DNA of 64,000 nucleotides, from positions 124,001-188,000 of the forward strand of contig CADAQF010000003.1 of NCBI GenBank assembly GCA_902790015.1, written 5' to 3'. Below the pieces are notes generated by a model, which did no database searches, was not told where the DNA came from, and saw nothing but the letters and a program-made list of their open reading frames with translations. The stretch is from an uncultured Eubacteriales bacterium (GTDB lineage: Bacteria; Bacillota; Clostridia; Christensenellales; Aristaeellaceae). A program made the translations under genes and the position numbers. Below are positions 1-10,368 of the stretch, piece after piece (the first letter of the stretch is position 1; each line of letters starts with the position of its first letter).

Positions 1-558
1 GGCGGCCTGCTGCTTGCGACCGAAACGCCCTATGAGGCCTATAAAAGCGGAGCTCAGCCGATTTCCTACCTGCTGACGCCGGCCACGGTCTGCCTGGCGC
101 TGCCGCTTTATGAGAAGCTTTCCCTGCTCAAAAAACACTGGAAGGCGATCACCCTGGGGATCCTGGCGGGCGCGGCGGTAAGCCTCCTGGCCACGTACCT
201 GCTGTGCGCGGCGCTTGGACAGAGCAGGGAAATATACGCGACCCTCCTGCCCAAATCCATCACCTCGGCGTTCGGAATGTCGCTGTCGGAGGAATTGGGC
301 GGCATCCCGTCTGTTACGGTGGCCTGCATCATTTTAAGCGGGATCGTGGGCAGCGTGACGGGGGAGACGGTATTCATGCTGCTGCGCGTGACCTCGCCCA
401 TTGCCAGGGGCGTAGGGCTGGGTACGGCGTCTCACGCCATCGGCACTGCCAAAGCGGCGGAAATGGGAAAAACAGAGGCCGCCATGAGCAGCCTGGCGCT
501 GGTCATCTGCGGGATACTGACGACCGTCGCCGCCCCCTTTTTCCTCCGGCTGATGTGA
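1..558 (+). CDS. lrgB: LrgB/CidB family membrane protein (5' truncated)
   Basis: The reading frame is open from the first base and ends at TGA 556-558, so 185 C-terminal residues are visible and the start lies outside the window. The sequence is hydrophobic and holds the family's conserved stretch around residues 75-150 (LLPKSITSAFGMSLSEELGG, then GVGLGTASHAIGTAKA). LrgB proteins work with LrgA in a holin/antiholin-like system linked to murein hydrolase control and export of small organic acids; lrgA would be expected just upstream, off the window. A hairpin terminator follows at 575-608. Family assignment is firm; the transported substrate is not known. Confidence 0.88.
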   Translation, partial: GGLLLATETPYEAYKSGAQPISYLLTPATVCLALPLYEKLSLLKKHWKAITLGILAGAAVSLLATYLLCAALGQSREIYATLLPKSITSAFGMSLSEELGGIPSVTVACIILSGIVGSVTGETVFMLLRVTSPIARGVGLGTASHAIGTAKAAEMGKTEAAMSSLALVICGILTTVAAPFFLRLM

Positions 559-574
559 TGGCGGCAGGCGAAGA

Positions 575-608
575 CCCCGATCCGAATGATGGGACCGGGG
601 CCTTTTTT
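575..608 (+). terminator. Rho-independent terminator after lrgB
   Basis: A 9-bp stem with one mismatch (575-583 against 592-600, CCCCGATCC/GGACCGGGG) is followed by CC and six T. It closes the lrgB transcript before the convergent minus-strand operon. Confidence 0.75.
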
Positions 609-645
609 GATTGAGAGGAATGCGGCAGTCAGCCGGAAAGCGGTA

Positions 646-1632
<987 letters not shown>

Positions 1633-1648
1633 ACGGCAATGCTCCTGT

Positions 1649-2734
1649 TCACGGCTGTCCGGCTACCCGGACGGCCTTTTCCTGCGCCTGCAGGCAAAGC
1701 TCCGCCGCTTTCAGGGCGTGGGCCTGGGTCATGGCGTTCTCGGTGCGGTTCAGGCAGTCCAGTATCAATTGCCCGAAGAAGGGATAGCCGGTCATGCCGG
1801 TGGCGTTATAATATTTTTCGCCCTTGCCGTTTACGAGGAACACGTGGTTTCCGTCCACCTGATCAGAGGCGAGGTTTATATACTTGCGGATCTCGATGAA
1901 GCCCTCGGTGCCGAGTATGAACGTGCGGCCGTCGCCCCAGGTGCGCAGCCCGTCCGGGTTGAACCAGTCCACCCGGAAATAGTTGGTGCTTCCGTTTTGG
2001 CCCAGGATCGAGCAGTCTCCGAAATCCTCCAGCTCCGGATATTCGGGATGGGCGTAATTGCCTATGCGGCTCAGCTGCACCTGCGCGTCCTCCTCGTGAG
2101 CGAAATGCAGGTACTGCTCGATCTGGTGGCTGCCGATGTCGCACAGGATGCCGCCGTATTTTTCGCGTTCAAAAAACCATTTGGGCCGGCCCGCCGCGCC
2201 GAGCCGGTGGGGGCCGAAGCCGGTCACGCTGATGACCCGGCCGATCTCGCCCTGGTCGATCATGTAGCCGGCGAGTATGGCGCCTTCCACGTGCAGCCGC
2301 TCGGAATAATAGACCATGTATTTGCGCTTCGTGCGGGCGATGGTTTCCCTGGCGCTGTTCAGCTGCCCCATGGTGGTGAAGGGCGCCTTGTCGACGAAAT
2401 AATCCTTGCCGGCGTTCATCACCTTGACGCCCAGCGGCCCGCGCTCGCTGGTGACGTTGGAGGAAGCGACCATGGCCGTTTCCCGGTCCTCCAGGACCTG
2501 CTCCAGGCTTTCGGCCGCTTTCGCCTGCGGGAAGGCTTCCTGAAAGCGCTTCACCTTTTCAGGGTCCGGGTCGTATACATATTTGATCGTCGCGCCCGCC
2601 TCTGTAAGGCCGTTGCACATCCCGTAGATGTGGCCGTGGTCGATGTGGGCCGCGGAAAAGACGAATTCGCCCGGCCCGACCACCGGAGCGGGTTTTCCCC
2701 GCGGGGCGTAGTTCATGCCGTCGCTTCTGTTCAT
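1649..2734 (-). CDS. Gfo/Idh/MocA family oxidoreductase (2)
   Basis: A 361-residue protein, second of three tandem Gfo/Idh/MocA genes. The N-terminus is divergent: instead of starting with the Rossmann strand it has about 20 residues (MNRSDGMNYAPRGKPAPVVG) and then FSAAHIDHGHIYGMCNGL, where AxHxHxxG replaces the usual GxGxxG. DKAPFTT at about residue 115 takes the place of the EKP motif. Its start (ATG 2734, AGGAG about 10 bases upstream) is one base past the stop of the upstream gene at 2736, so the two are probably translationally coupled. The altered nucleotide-binding loop suggests a distinct subfamily; NAD binding is inferred. Confidence 0.82.
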   Translation of the reverse strand: MNRSDGMNYAPRGKPAPVVGPGEFVFSAAHIDHGHIYGMCNGLTEAGATIKYVYDPDPEKVKRFQEAFPQAKAAESLEQVLEDRETAMVASSNVTSERGPLGVKVMNAGKDYFVDKAPFTTMGQLNSARETIARTKRKYMVYYSERLHVEGAILAGYMIDQGEIGRVISVTGFGPHRLGAAGRPKWFFEREKYGGILCDIGSHQIEQYLHFAHEEDAQVQLSRIGNYAHPEYPELEDFGDCSILGQNGSTNYFRVDWFNPDGLRTWGDGRTFILGTEGFIEIRKYINLASDQVDGNHVFLVNGKGEKYYNATGMTGYPFFGQLILDCLNRTENAMTQAHALKAAELCLQAQEKAVRVAGQP

Positions 2735-2735
2735 G

Positions 2736-3905
2736 TTACGCTTTCTCCTTTCGTTTCAGGTCGCTGCCGAAGGTCATTTCACCCTCCTGTTCCATGACTG
2801 AGGCGGTTTTTTCATAGAAATGGGGCACATGGGCGCGGATGCCCTCCACGGTGTAGAACGGGTCATCCTTTTTTAAGGGCAGGGTCACCGGCTGATGAGT
2901 GGCGCCTGCCTTATAGATGGCGGTGATCAGCTCGATCGTGCGCCGGCCGTCCTCGCCGGTGATGGCGGGCTGTCCGCCCGTTTCCAGGGCTTTCAGCACG
3001 TCGTCCAGCTGGCCGGCGTGATGCTCATAGGGGAGCGGGGGAAGGGAAGCGAGAAAATCGTCGGCTTTTTTTTCAAAAGCCTTGTCGGATACCTTCAGCG
3101 GGAAGCCGTTGGGCATGGGCTGGGAGCAGAAGACGTCATAGGGGGCGGAAAGGCGCGCCTTCTCGCACTGGAATACCAGTCTCTGATCCTCGCCGTGGTG
3201 AACCACCGAGGCGGTTACCGTGGCCAGGGCGCCCGGGTATTCCATCACGGAAACGGAAAGATCCTCCACCTCAGCGTTATCGTGGGCCGTGTTGGCCAAA
3301 ACGCTCGTGACCCGGGTGGGCAGGCCCATCATCCAGCCCAGCATGTCGATGTGATGCACGGCGTGGTTCAGCGTGCAGCCGCCGCCCTCCTTTTCCCAGG
3401 TGCCGCGCCACCACAGGTCATAGTAGCAGTGGTCGCGCCACCAGAAACTGTCGATCTCCGCGTGGCGCACAGGGCCGGCCATACCGCTGTCCAGCAGGGC
3501 CTTCAAATCCCTGATGGGCTTGCGGAAGCGGTTCTGGGCGATGATGGAAAGGAGCTTGCCGCTCTCGTCACGGGCCTTAAGCACGGCGTCGCATTCTTCA
3601 AGGGATGCGGCCATGGGTTTTTCGCAGACCACGTTCTTGCCGGAACGAAGGGCGTTTATGCTGATGGCGGCATGTACGAAAGGAGGCGTGCAGACGTCCA
3701 CCAGGTCGATATCCTGGCGGGGCAGAATGTCCTCGTGGTTTTCATAGGTGTCGCAGGACAGGCCGAATTCCTCCATAAAGCGGCGGGCCTTGCCGGGAAT
3801 GATATCCACCAGTGCAACGATCCTGCAGCGATCCTTCAGCTGCAGATAGGCTTCCATGTGAGCGTGGGCGATGCCGCCCGTTCCCACGATTGCGACTTGC
3901 AACAT
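2736..3905 (-). CDS. Gfo/Idh/MocA family oxidoreductase (3)
   Basis: A 389-residue oxidoreductase with the classical Rossmann motif at residues 3-15 (QVAIVGTGGIAHAH) and VCEKPMA near residue 95 containing the catalytic-type lysine. The frame is open 81 bases further upstream, but I chose ATG 3905 because AGGAGGT sits 6-12 bases before it and the homology begins at MLQVAIVG. The middle contains GGGCTLNHAVHHIDMLGWMMG, typical of the family's C-terminal substrate domain. It belongs to the minus-strand uronate polysaccharide operon and probably acts on a monosaccharide released by the GH88 and DUF2264 enzymes encoded upstream. Confidence 0.88.
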   Translation of the reverse strand: MLQVAIVGTGGIAHAHMEAYLQLKDRCRIVALVDIIPGKARRFMEEFGLSCDTYENHEDILPRQDIDLVDVCTPPFVHAAISINALRSGKNVVCEKPMAASLEECDAVLKARDESGKLLSIIAQNRFRKPIRDLKALLDSGMAGPVRHAEIDSFWWRDHCYYDLWWRGTWEKEGGGCTLNHAVHHIDMLGWMMGLPTRVTSVLANTAHDNAEVEDLSVSVMEYPGALATVTASVVHHGEDQRLVFQCEKARLSAPYDVFCSQPMPNGFPLKVSDKAFEKKADDFLASLPPLPYEHHAGQLDDVLKALETGGQPAITGEDGRRTIELITAIYKAGATHQPVTLPLKKDDPFYTVEGIRAHVPHFYEKTASVMEQEGEMTFGSDLKRKEKA

Positions 3906-3957
3906 GGATGTACCTCCTGCTGTCGTTGAATATGGCTTTCCGCCGCGGAAAGCCCTG

Positions 3958-4746
3958 TCATTCAGTTTCCGCCGCCTCTCGGCCAAATACTTCCCATTCC
4001 GACAGGGCGGGGAAGGCGGAGGGGTCGTCGCTTTTCTGCAGCCTCTCCAGCCGTATCCAGCTGATCCTATGACCCTCCAGGGAAACCGTCTGTCTGTCGC
4101 CCGTGCGGGACAGGGAGAAGGATACTTCCGCTCCGTCGGACAGCACGGCGAAGCCGTGGGTCCAGTACGCGTCGTGCGGGAAATCCGCCCGAAGGGTCAG
4201 CGCCATGGATTCGGCGTATATCTCCCTGCCGAAATCGATACGGCACCAGGCGTCCTCCCGGGCGCCTATGCCCCAGCTTTGGAAAGGCCATTCCCCGTGA
4301 AAGGTGTTCAGCCGCATGCCGTCAATGACGTTGCGCGCGCAGAAGCAGGCCTCGTTCCGCGTTTCCACGTTGGCGGTGCAGTGCGGGTAAAAATCGGTGT
4401 TCCCGCGAAGGTCCGCCGGATTGAGGGCGATATTTCTGATGGAGGCAAGCTCCCGGGCAGTCATTTCACGGACGCGGATCACGTGCCTGCCCGCCTCGAA
4501 CGCGCCTGGCGGGTAGGCCAGACGGTGCTCTCCCCAGGGCACGGGCCAGGTCATTTTACCCTGCGGCAGATAGATCTCACCCGGACTGAGCGCCTGATCC
4601 ATCTGCGCGAACAGGTGCCGGGCGCCGTCTATTTCGACGACGTCGCCGGGCAGATACACCCGGTCAATACACAGCGCCGCTTCCTCCGCGCGGGAAACAG
4701 CGCCAAGCATCCGCCCGGAGGCGTCCTTTACTGCAATCGTGATCAT
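3958..4746 (-). CDS. Hypothetical protein with C-terminal discoidin-like (F5/8 type C) domain
   Basis: A 262-residue protein without signal peptide, so probably cytoplasmic. Residues about 1-95 look like a beta-rich module (PGDVVEIDG, PGEIYLPQGKM). Residues about 135-258 resemble a galactose-binding/discoidin fold: ARNVIDG near the start, AWCRIDFGREIYAESMALTLR in the middle, and WIRLERL before the end. Such domains bind carbohydrate. It sits between GH88 and Gfo/Idh/MocA genes with 10-base spacing and has AGGAGG upstream of ATG 4746. No catalytic family was recognised; a role in binding or trimming the imported sugar is only inferred. Confidence 0.72.
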   Translation of the reverse strand: MITIAVKDASGRMLGAVSRAEEAALCIDRVYLPGDVVEIDGARHLFAQMDQALSPGEIYLPQGKMTWPVPWGEHRLAYPPGAFEAGRHVIRVREMTARELASIRNIALNPADLRGNTDFYPHCTANVETRNEACFCARNVIDGMRLNTFHGEWPFQSWGIGAREDAWCRIDFGREIYAESMALTLRADFPHDAYWTHGFAVLSDGAEVSFSLSRTGDRQTVSLEGHRISWIRLERLQKSDDPSAFPALSEWEVFGREAAETE

Positions 4747-4756
4747 GGGAGCCTCC

Positions 4757-5869
4757 TCACAGCCAGAGCATGGGGTCGGTGCCGGAAAGCTTCGCCAAAG
4801 CCTCGACCAGGAAGTAATCCCCGTATACGATGTTCGTGTGCTGGCCAGCGCCGTCGTCGTGATAGCTGGCCGTGCACCGGGTCAGGACCCCGCATCGGTC
4901 GCCGGACCATTCGCAGCAGTCAAGCAGGCCGTCCACCAGCCTGAGGGCGGACGCTTCATAGGCGGGAACGCCGGCCGCTTTCGAAAGCTCCATAAGCCCG
5001 CAGGCCGCGATGGCGCCGGCGATGTTGTCGATGCGCTCTTCATCTTCAGGCTGGCAGAAGTCGCAGTCCGTCAGCCCGTCCGGACGGATATGTGCGCAGA
5101 AATAATCGGCAATCCTTCGGGCGGCGGAAAGGTAGCGTGGATCCCCGGTGTTCAGCCACGCCAGCGTAAAGCCATACAGGCCCCAGGCCTGCCCGCGGCT
5201 CCAGCTGCTGCCCAGGGCATAGCCCTGCCCGGGATGCTCCCGCAGCCGTTTGCCTGTCTGAGGGTCAAATTCGATGATGTGGCTGACGGAGCCGTCGGGC
5301 CGGATAAACTCCCTCAGCGCCGTGTCCGCGTGCAGGCCGGCTGCGCGGGCGAAGCGGGGATCGCCGGTCTGCCGGGAAGCCCAGTACAGCAGCGACAGGT
5401 TCATCATGCAGTCGATGATGGCATAGCCCGCCTGGTCGGGGCCGTTCCAGGCTCTTATAAACCCGGCGGGGTTGAGTCTGCCCATCAGCAGGCTGGCCGC
5501 GTGCAGCGTGTCCGTGTGCGCCTGAGGGTCTCCGGTCAGCTTCGCGTCGGCCCCGACGGACAGAAGATACATGAAGCCCACGTCGTGGTTGAGATGGGTG
5601 AAGGCGCGGAACTCGGCGGTGAGCAGGCCTTCCGCGCGGCGGGCCTCCTCCATGAAAAACGGATCGGCCGCTGAGGCGTAAAACTGCCACATCAGCGCGG
5701 GCCAGAAGCCGCCTGTCCACCAGCTGTTGCCGTCATGGGGGGAGGAAATCCAGCGCCCTTTTTCGCTTTTGTAGGGGATCATGTTATTCTGTGCCGCCAA
5801 TACGGCTGTGTGGCGGTATTTTCCGGCAATTTTCCGGAAGGCTTCTTCATAGCGAGCGGGCAAGGTCAA
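4757..5869 (-). CDS. Glycoside hydrolase family 88, unsaturated glucuronyl hydrolase
   Basis: A 370-residue (alpha/alpha)6-barrel enzyme of the length usual for unsaturated glucuronyl hydrolases. It would remove the 4,5-unsaturated uronic acid left by a polysaccharide lyase. The two key aspartates are visible in context: NHDVGFM (around residue 95) and IIDCMMNL (around residue 150). SWSRGQAWGLYGF and DNIAGAIAACGL are family signatures. No signal peptide, so it acts inside the cell on imported oligosaccharides. The start is TTG, either 5869 or 5863; the latter is better spaced from AGGAGG. It overlaps the end of the DUF2264 gene by about 20 bases, implying translational coupling. Confidence 0.88.
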   Translation of the reverse strand: MTLPARYEEAFRKIAGKYRHTAVLAAQNNMIPYKSEKGRWISSPHDGNSWWTGGFWPALMWQFYASAADPFFMEEARRAEGLLTAEFRAFTHLNHDVGFMYLLSVGADAKLTGDPQAHTDTLHAASLLMGRLNPAGFIRAWNGPDQAGYAIIDCMMNLSLLYWASRQTGDPRFARAAGLHADTALREFIRPDGSVSHIIEFDPQTGKRLREHPGQGYALGSSWSRGQAWGLYGFTLAWLNTGDPRYLSAARRIADYFCAHIRPDGLTDCDFCQPEDEERIDNIAGAIAACGLMELSKAAGVPAYEASALRLVDGLLDCCEWSGDRCGVLTRCTASYHDDGAGQHTNIVYGDYFLVEALAKLSGTDPMLWL

Positions 5870-7652
5870 TCACCTCCTGAGGAAGCTCTACAGGGCAGCA
5901 ATCGCCCGTATCCGTCCATACGGCGCAGAGCAGCGTGGTTTCACCGGGCATTATTTCGGCGCGGAGCGTGGGCAGCACGGCGCGGGGTACGAGCAGGTTC
6001 GTGTTGGGTTCGGTGTGTATCACCTCGCCGTGGGCGTAGCCTTTCAGCGCGAAAATGGCGCTGGAGCCGTAGATGCCGCTGGCGGAAGCATTGTCTGAAC
6101 CCGCGGAAAGCGACGTCCGTATCCGGTCGCAGGGGCGCGTCCCGGGCCCGTCTTTCCGGACGGAAAAAGCCCCTTCGGCAGCCTCCAGCGCATCCGTGCA
6201 GCGGATCACATGCTTGCGTACATGCCACATGCCCAGGGGCGCTATCACGCTGCTGACGGCCACGCCCTCCATGGGCTGCCAGTCAAAGGTGATTCGGTCC
6301 GGGGCAAGCTCAAAGCGGTCGCATCCGCTCCGGGCGTGCCACAGATCCTTTCCGGCCCGCTTGAAAGCCAGCATGGAGTCGTAGGCTCCCTTGACCAGCG
6401 TGGTGGATTCCTTGGTGACCGAGAAGGCAAAATGCGTGGAATAGGCGAACTTTTCGTATTTTTCGTCCTCATGCATGTGCTCCCAGCCGTGGTTGCCGGC
6501 GGTATAGGCCACCACCTGGCGGTTTTTTTCGTCCCGGGTCAAAAGCAGGCGGACCTGTTCGTCCAGGAACACCCGGGGCGGGGTAAAGGGTTTTTCCTCT
6601 GCCTGCCAGAAGGGATGATCGTCCGGCAGGGCGAGCACCAGAAAGCTTTTAAGCGCCCAGTAGGGGGAACCGGGGGCGTTGTAGCCCTCCGCCGCGCAGA
6701 GGTTGGGGTAGCCGTAGCCCACGGTGAGCACCCCATCGCGGTCGAATACAGGCATTCTGAACCAGTACCGCAGGTTATTCAGCAGCAGCCCCTTGATCTG
6801 CCCCCAGTCCGTTTCAGGGGAGGTGACGCCGCCAAAGGCCAGCGAGGACCAGAAGGAAGCCTGGGCGAAGCGGTAGGTGAGGCTGCGGCCGTAGGGCAGG
6901 GCGCGGCCGCTTTTATCAAACCAGCAGGCAAAGCGCGGGGCGATCAGAGCGGCACGCTCCCGGAAGCGGTGGCAGCGTTCCGGATCCTCGTCTTCCATGG
7001 CCCGGACGTAGAGGAGGCTGTAATAATGAAAGGCCCACAGCGTATAATAATCACGCTTGGTGAGATAATCAAAATACCATCCGTCCGCGGTGTAGTGGCT
7101 TTCCATCATGTCCAGGTCTTCCTTAAGCCGCGCCCTGTCCACGGGCTTCCCGGCCTTCAGAAAGCCGATGTTCACCAGCACCCGGAAAAAGCGCCAGTTG
7201 TTTTTGGGCATATCGTACAGGTTGATCTGATTGAGCCATTGATAAAGATGATCCTGTTCCGTTTCGCAGAGCTCATCCCAGAAGCGGTCTTTTGCAAAGC
7301 ACAGGCCTGTGCCCATTACGGCCATTTCCACCATGCGCTGGTCGTAATCGCCGATCTGGCCCCAGTAGCCGGCGTGGGAGGGATCGGTGCCGTGGATAAT
7401 GCCTTCCTTCCAGTGCTTCCAGAAAGGCTCCGCCTCCGGGCAGCGGCCGATCAGCATAGGCACCAGCGCCCACAGCGCCCGGGAAAAGCCCTCCATGCCG
7501 GCGACGTCCTCTGAATAATGGGCGGAGCCTTCCCCGACGATCATGCGGGATTTTTCGGGCGTCAGGCAGGAAACCAGGGGCGTCAGAAGCTGTACCGCCG
7601 CACGCACCATGTCCTGCCTGGTGCGCAGGGGGTTGTTTGCGATGTCAAGCAT
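5847..7652 (-). CDS. DUF2264 family protein (GH154-like)
   Basis: A 601-residue protein matching the DUF2264 family in length and landmarks: MEGFSRALWALVPML near residue 55, NNWRFFRVLVNIGFLK near residue 150, and GWYFDYLTKRDYYTLWAFHYY near residue 195. The N-terminal two thirds form an (alpha/alpha)-barrel and the rest is beta-rich. From memory, some members are classed as GH154 beta-glucuronidases; I could not check this here. The gene overlaps the heparinase gene by 8 bases and has GGAGG 9 bases before ATG 7652. In this operon it likely processes a uronic-acid oligosaccharide in the cytoplasm, since there is no signal peptide. Confidence 0.82.
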   Translation of the reverse strand: MLDIANNPLRTRQDMVRAAVQLLTPLVSCLTPEKSRMIVGEGSAHYSEDVAGMEGFSRALWALVPMLIGRCPEAEPFWKHWKEGIIHGTDPSHAGYWGQIGDYDQRMVEMAVMGTGLCFAKDRFWDELCETEQDHLYQWLNQINLYDMPKNNWRFFRVLVNIGFLKAGKPVDRARLKEDLDMMESHYTADGWYFDYLTKRDYYTLWAFHYYSLLYVRAMEDEDPERCHRFRERAALIAPRFACWFDKSGRALPYGRSLTYRFAQASFWSSLAFGGVTSPETDWGQIKGLLLNNLRYWFRMPVFDRDGVLTVGYGYPNLCAAEGYNAPGSPYWALKSFLVLALPDDHPFWQAEEKPFTPPRVFLDEQVRLLLTRDEKNRQVVAYTAGNHGWEHMHEDEKYEKFAYSTHFAFSVTKESTTLVKGAYDSMLAFKRAGKDLWHARSGCDRFELAPDRITFDWQPMEGVAVSSVIAPLGMWHVRKHVIRCTDALEAAEGAFSVRKDGPGTRPCDRIRTSLSAGSDNASASGIYGSSAIFALKGYAHGEVIHTEPNTNLLVPRAVLPTLRAEIMPGETTLLCAVWTDTGDCCPVELPQEVIDLARSL

Positions 7653-9474
7653 GGGGGATATGCCTCCTGACTGTAAAAATCATATCTTGGGACAGGGATC
7701 CGGGGGCCGTCAGCTTCAGACGCCACAGACTGCCCGGAAAGCTGCGCGCCATGCGGGCATCCTGTACGGGGATCTCCTCCGTTTCACAGATCAGCCCTCC
7801 GGGAACGGAAAACGCGATCGCTCCGGCGGTCACTGTGCCGCTGGATAAGCAAGGCCGATGCCGCAGCATGAAGACCCAGGTGACCGTGCTTTTCCTTGAA
7901 AGCCGTACGCTGTCCCTGACCGTAAGCGCGTCCTCGTTCAGCGTCAATTCCCTGCGCAGGGAAACGAGACCGGCCTCTTTTCCGTATGCCTTTTCCATAT
8001 GCAGGACAAGGCCGTTTTCAAGCGCGCGTACCTGCTCCGCCGCGCGCTCCGCGCCGGGCAGCTGCTCGCAATCCCCGATCAGGGGAAGATTATGATAGGC
8101 CGACCGCACGTTCCACAGCGAATACCGTTCGGAAGAGAACGTTTTAGCGGTATACACCATATTGCCGGCGTCCACGATCTCTGGCGCGTCGTTCAGGTAC
8201 AGCATGAAGGAGCCGACATCGTTGTGATTGTGGTTTTCGCCGTTGTGGCCGCCCTTGCAGCACAGCGTCATCCCGCCGCGCCGCACCACGCGCACCTGCA
8301 GGTCGGGAAGCCATACGTCTTCCTTTAATACACCGCCGCCGGACGGGAAAACGGGGTTAAAAAGCATACGGAGCACGCGGATAAAATGAGGCACGTCGCT
8401 TAACTGACCGGCAAGCGTTCCGAAATACCTCGCGCCCATATCGGTAAGGCGGGAGTCGCCCAGCTTCTGCCCGGCGTAACAGAGCCTTTCGCCGGACAGA
8501 AAGGGACGGGCGTCGCAGTCTGCGAAATTCAGGAACCATCCGCCGCCAATCTCGGCGCTGAGCGGAAAGCACATGATATTCCGGATTTTTTCATGATCCC
8601 AGAAGGACGCGCGCCCGCCTGTTACGGTTTCCAAAGTCTGCAGACAGTCCAGCAATGCGCCCCCGGCCATATTCCAGTATCCGGCGCCCTCGTCGCAGCC
8701 GCCATCCGCGGGGACGCAGTCCAGCCACCGGTCCAGCATGCGGCAGGCGCGGTCCAGTAGGGCGGCGAGCGGAAGGGGCTCCATCGGGGAAAGGCAGGCG
8801 CTGAGCATGATGTTGGAAAGAATCCAGGGCGTCCAGTTGTTAAGATCCCTGCGCCTGAAGCCCATCCACCAGAAATCGTCCCGGGTGACAAACGGGCGGT
8901 GTACCCGGCTTTCGATCTCCGCGTCGATCCGCTGGCAGATCAGCGGCGTTATCCCGTCCAGCCGGTCCTTGAGCAGGTATTTGACCAGGCTCAGTATCAT
9001 GGCCGTCTGGGCGGCAAAAAGATCCACATATGGTTTCCTGGGGTCGGGCAGGGGAAAGGACGCGGCCGCGGGCGCGCCGGGAATGGGATTCACGTTATGC
9101 GCGCTGATGACCCAGCTGGTTTCCTCGCAGATGCACCAGATACCGTCCACCACGTCCGCAAGGGATGCGCCCTCGTCGACGCAGCAGCCCAGTGCGGAAA
9201 CGCACAGCTTCCGCCTGCGGGTGAAATAGGGCTGTTCATCCGCCTGGCGGCTGCCGTTTTGCACAAAGGCCATAAACCCTCCGGCCGTGCGCATGGGGTA
9301 AGGTACAGCGGAATAGCTGCGGACAAGCGACCGGATCTCTTCCCGGTGCGTAGGGGTGATGCCCTTCCATCCCGCCCGGTCGTACGCGGGGGGGATGCCC
9401 CAGTCGGGCCGGGCGCACAGCAGCGGCTCCAGCGGATGCCGGTCGAGAAAGTCAGCGAATATGTTTTTTCCCAT
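7645..9474 (-). CDS. Heparinase II/III family polysaccharide lyase-like protein
   Basis: A 609-residue protein. The C-terminal half has the heparinase II/III signature region GGHNGENHNHNDVGSFMLYL (about residues 400-420), where the histidines are candidate metal or catalytic ligands, then RSAYHNLPLIG. The N-terminal half is helical, as in (alpha/alpha)-toroid lyases, with NNWTPWILSNIML near residue 215. The family depolymerises heparin-, alginate- or related uronic polysaccharides by beta-elimination, giving the unsaturated ends that the GH88 enzyme encoded downstream removes. No export signal is present, so it probably works as an oligosaccharide lyase inside the cell. It follows the permease stop by 9 bases. 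Confidence 0.85.
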   Translation of the reverse strand: MGKNIFADFLDRHPLEPLLCARPDWGIPPAYDRAGWKGITPTHREEIRSLVRSYSAVPYPMRTAGGFMAFVQNGSRQADEQPYFTRRRKLCVSALGCCVDEGASLADVVDGIWCICEETSWVISAHNVNPIPGAPAAASFPLPDPRKPYVDLFAAQTAMILSLVKYLLKDRLDGITPLICQRIDAEIESRVHRPFVTRDDFWWMGFRRRDLNNWTPWILSNIMLSACLSPMEPLPLAALLDRACRMLDRWLDCVPADGGCDEGAGYWNMAGGALLDCLQTLETVTGGRASFWDHEKIRNIMCFPLSAEIGGGWFLNFADCDARPFLSGERLCYAGQKLGDSRLTDMGARYFGTLAGQLSDVPHFIRVLRMLFNPVFPSGGGVLKEDVWLPDLQVRVVRRGGMTLCCKGGHNGENHNHNDVGSFMLYLNDAPEIVDAGNMVYTAKTFSSERYSLWNVRSAYHNLPLIGDCEQLPGAERAAEQVRALENGLVLHMEKAYGKEAGLVSLRRELTLNEDALTVRDSVRLSRKSTVTWVFMLRHRPCLSSGTVTAGAIAFSVPGGLICETEEIPVQDARMARSFPGSLWRLKLTAPGSLSQDMIFTVRRHIPHA

Positions 9475-9483
9475 GGGGCTTCC

Positions 9484-10350
9484 TCATCCCTTGAGTCCGC
9501 TGGTGGCGATGCCTTCGATAAAGTACCGCTGCAGGGCGAGGAACATAACGGAAACGGGCAGCAGCGAGCACAGCGAAGCGGCCATAATCAGGTGATAGTC
9601 GCTGGAGTTTTCCTGAATAAAGCGGCGAAGGCCCACCTGGATGGTCTTGTTGACGTCGCGGGTCAGGTAGATCATGGGGCCCATATAGTCGTTCCAGGTG
9701 CTTACGAAGGTGAATATTACCAGCGTAGCGATGGCGGCGGTGGAAAGCGGCAGCATGATGCGCGCCCAGATGCCGTACTCGCTCAGGCCGTCGATGCGCG
9801 CGGCCTCGCACAGCTCTGTGGGGATGCCGCGGTAAAACTGCCTCATCAGGAATACGCCGAAGGCGCTGAAGGCCTGCAGCACCACCATGGCCCACAGGGT
9901 ATCGTACAATCCCATGGAGCGCATCATGATAAACTGCGGCAGCATATAGGCCTGCCACGGCACGGCGATGGTGGCGATGTAGCACAGGAACAGGGTGTCC
10001 CTTCCCTTGAATTCAAGCTTTGCAAAGGCGTAGGCCGCGAAGGAGGAGGTCAGTGTCTGCAGGAAGGTGACCACCACGGCGATGATGGCCGTGTTTTTGA
10101 AATAGGTCAGCAGCGGCACCTTCTGCCAGATCAGCCGGTAATTCTCCCAGTGGAAGGTTTCGGGGATCCATTTCATAGGATAGGCGAATACCTCCCGGTC
10201 CAGCTTGAGGGAGGAGGAGATCATCCAGACAAAGGGAATCAGCGTGAACACGGCCAACGCCAGCAGCATGATATAGATGATAACGCGGAATATGGTGGAC
10301 AGCACGGGGTTGTCCTTCCGGATCGCTTTTTGGTGGATCGTCTGTTCCAT
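9484..10350 (-). CDS. Carbohydrate ABC transporter permease (MalG type)
   Basis: A 288-residue inner-membrane permease with about six transmembrane segments. The cytoplasmic EAA loop is clear at about residue 185 (EAARIDGLSEYGIWARIMLP), which docks the ATPase. The C-terminus ends in GIATSGLKG, typical of MalG-type subunits. GGAGG lies upstream of ATG 10350. It pairs with the permease 19 bases upstream and with the binding protein at 11570-12811. No ATPase gene is present, so a shared MsmX/UgpC-type ATPase elsewhere must be used. Confidence 0.93.
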   Translation of the reverse strand: MEQTIHQKAIRKDNPVLSTIFRVIIYIMLLALAVFTLIPFVWMISSSLKLDREVFAYPMKWIPETFHWENYRLIWQKVPLLTYFKNTAIIAVVVTFLQTLTSSFAAYAFAKLEFKGRDTLFLCYIATIAVPWQAYMLPQFIMMRSMGLYDTLWAMVVLQAFSAFGVFLMRQFYRGIPTELCEAARIDGLSEYGIWARIMLPLSTAAIATLVIFTFVSTWNDYMGPMIYLTRDVNKTIQVGLRRFIQENSSDYHLIMAASLCSLLPVSVMFLALQRYFIEGIATSGLKG

Positions 10351-10368
10351 GAGGTCTTCCTCCTTTCC

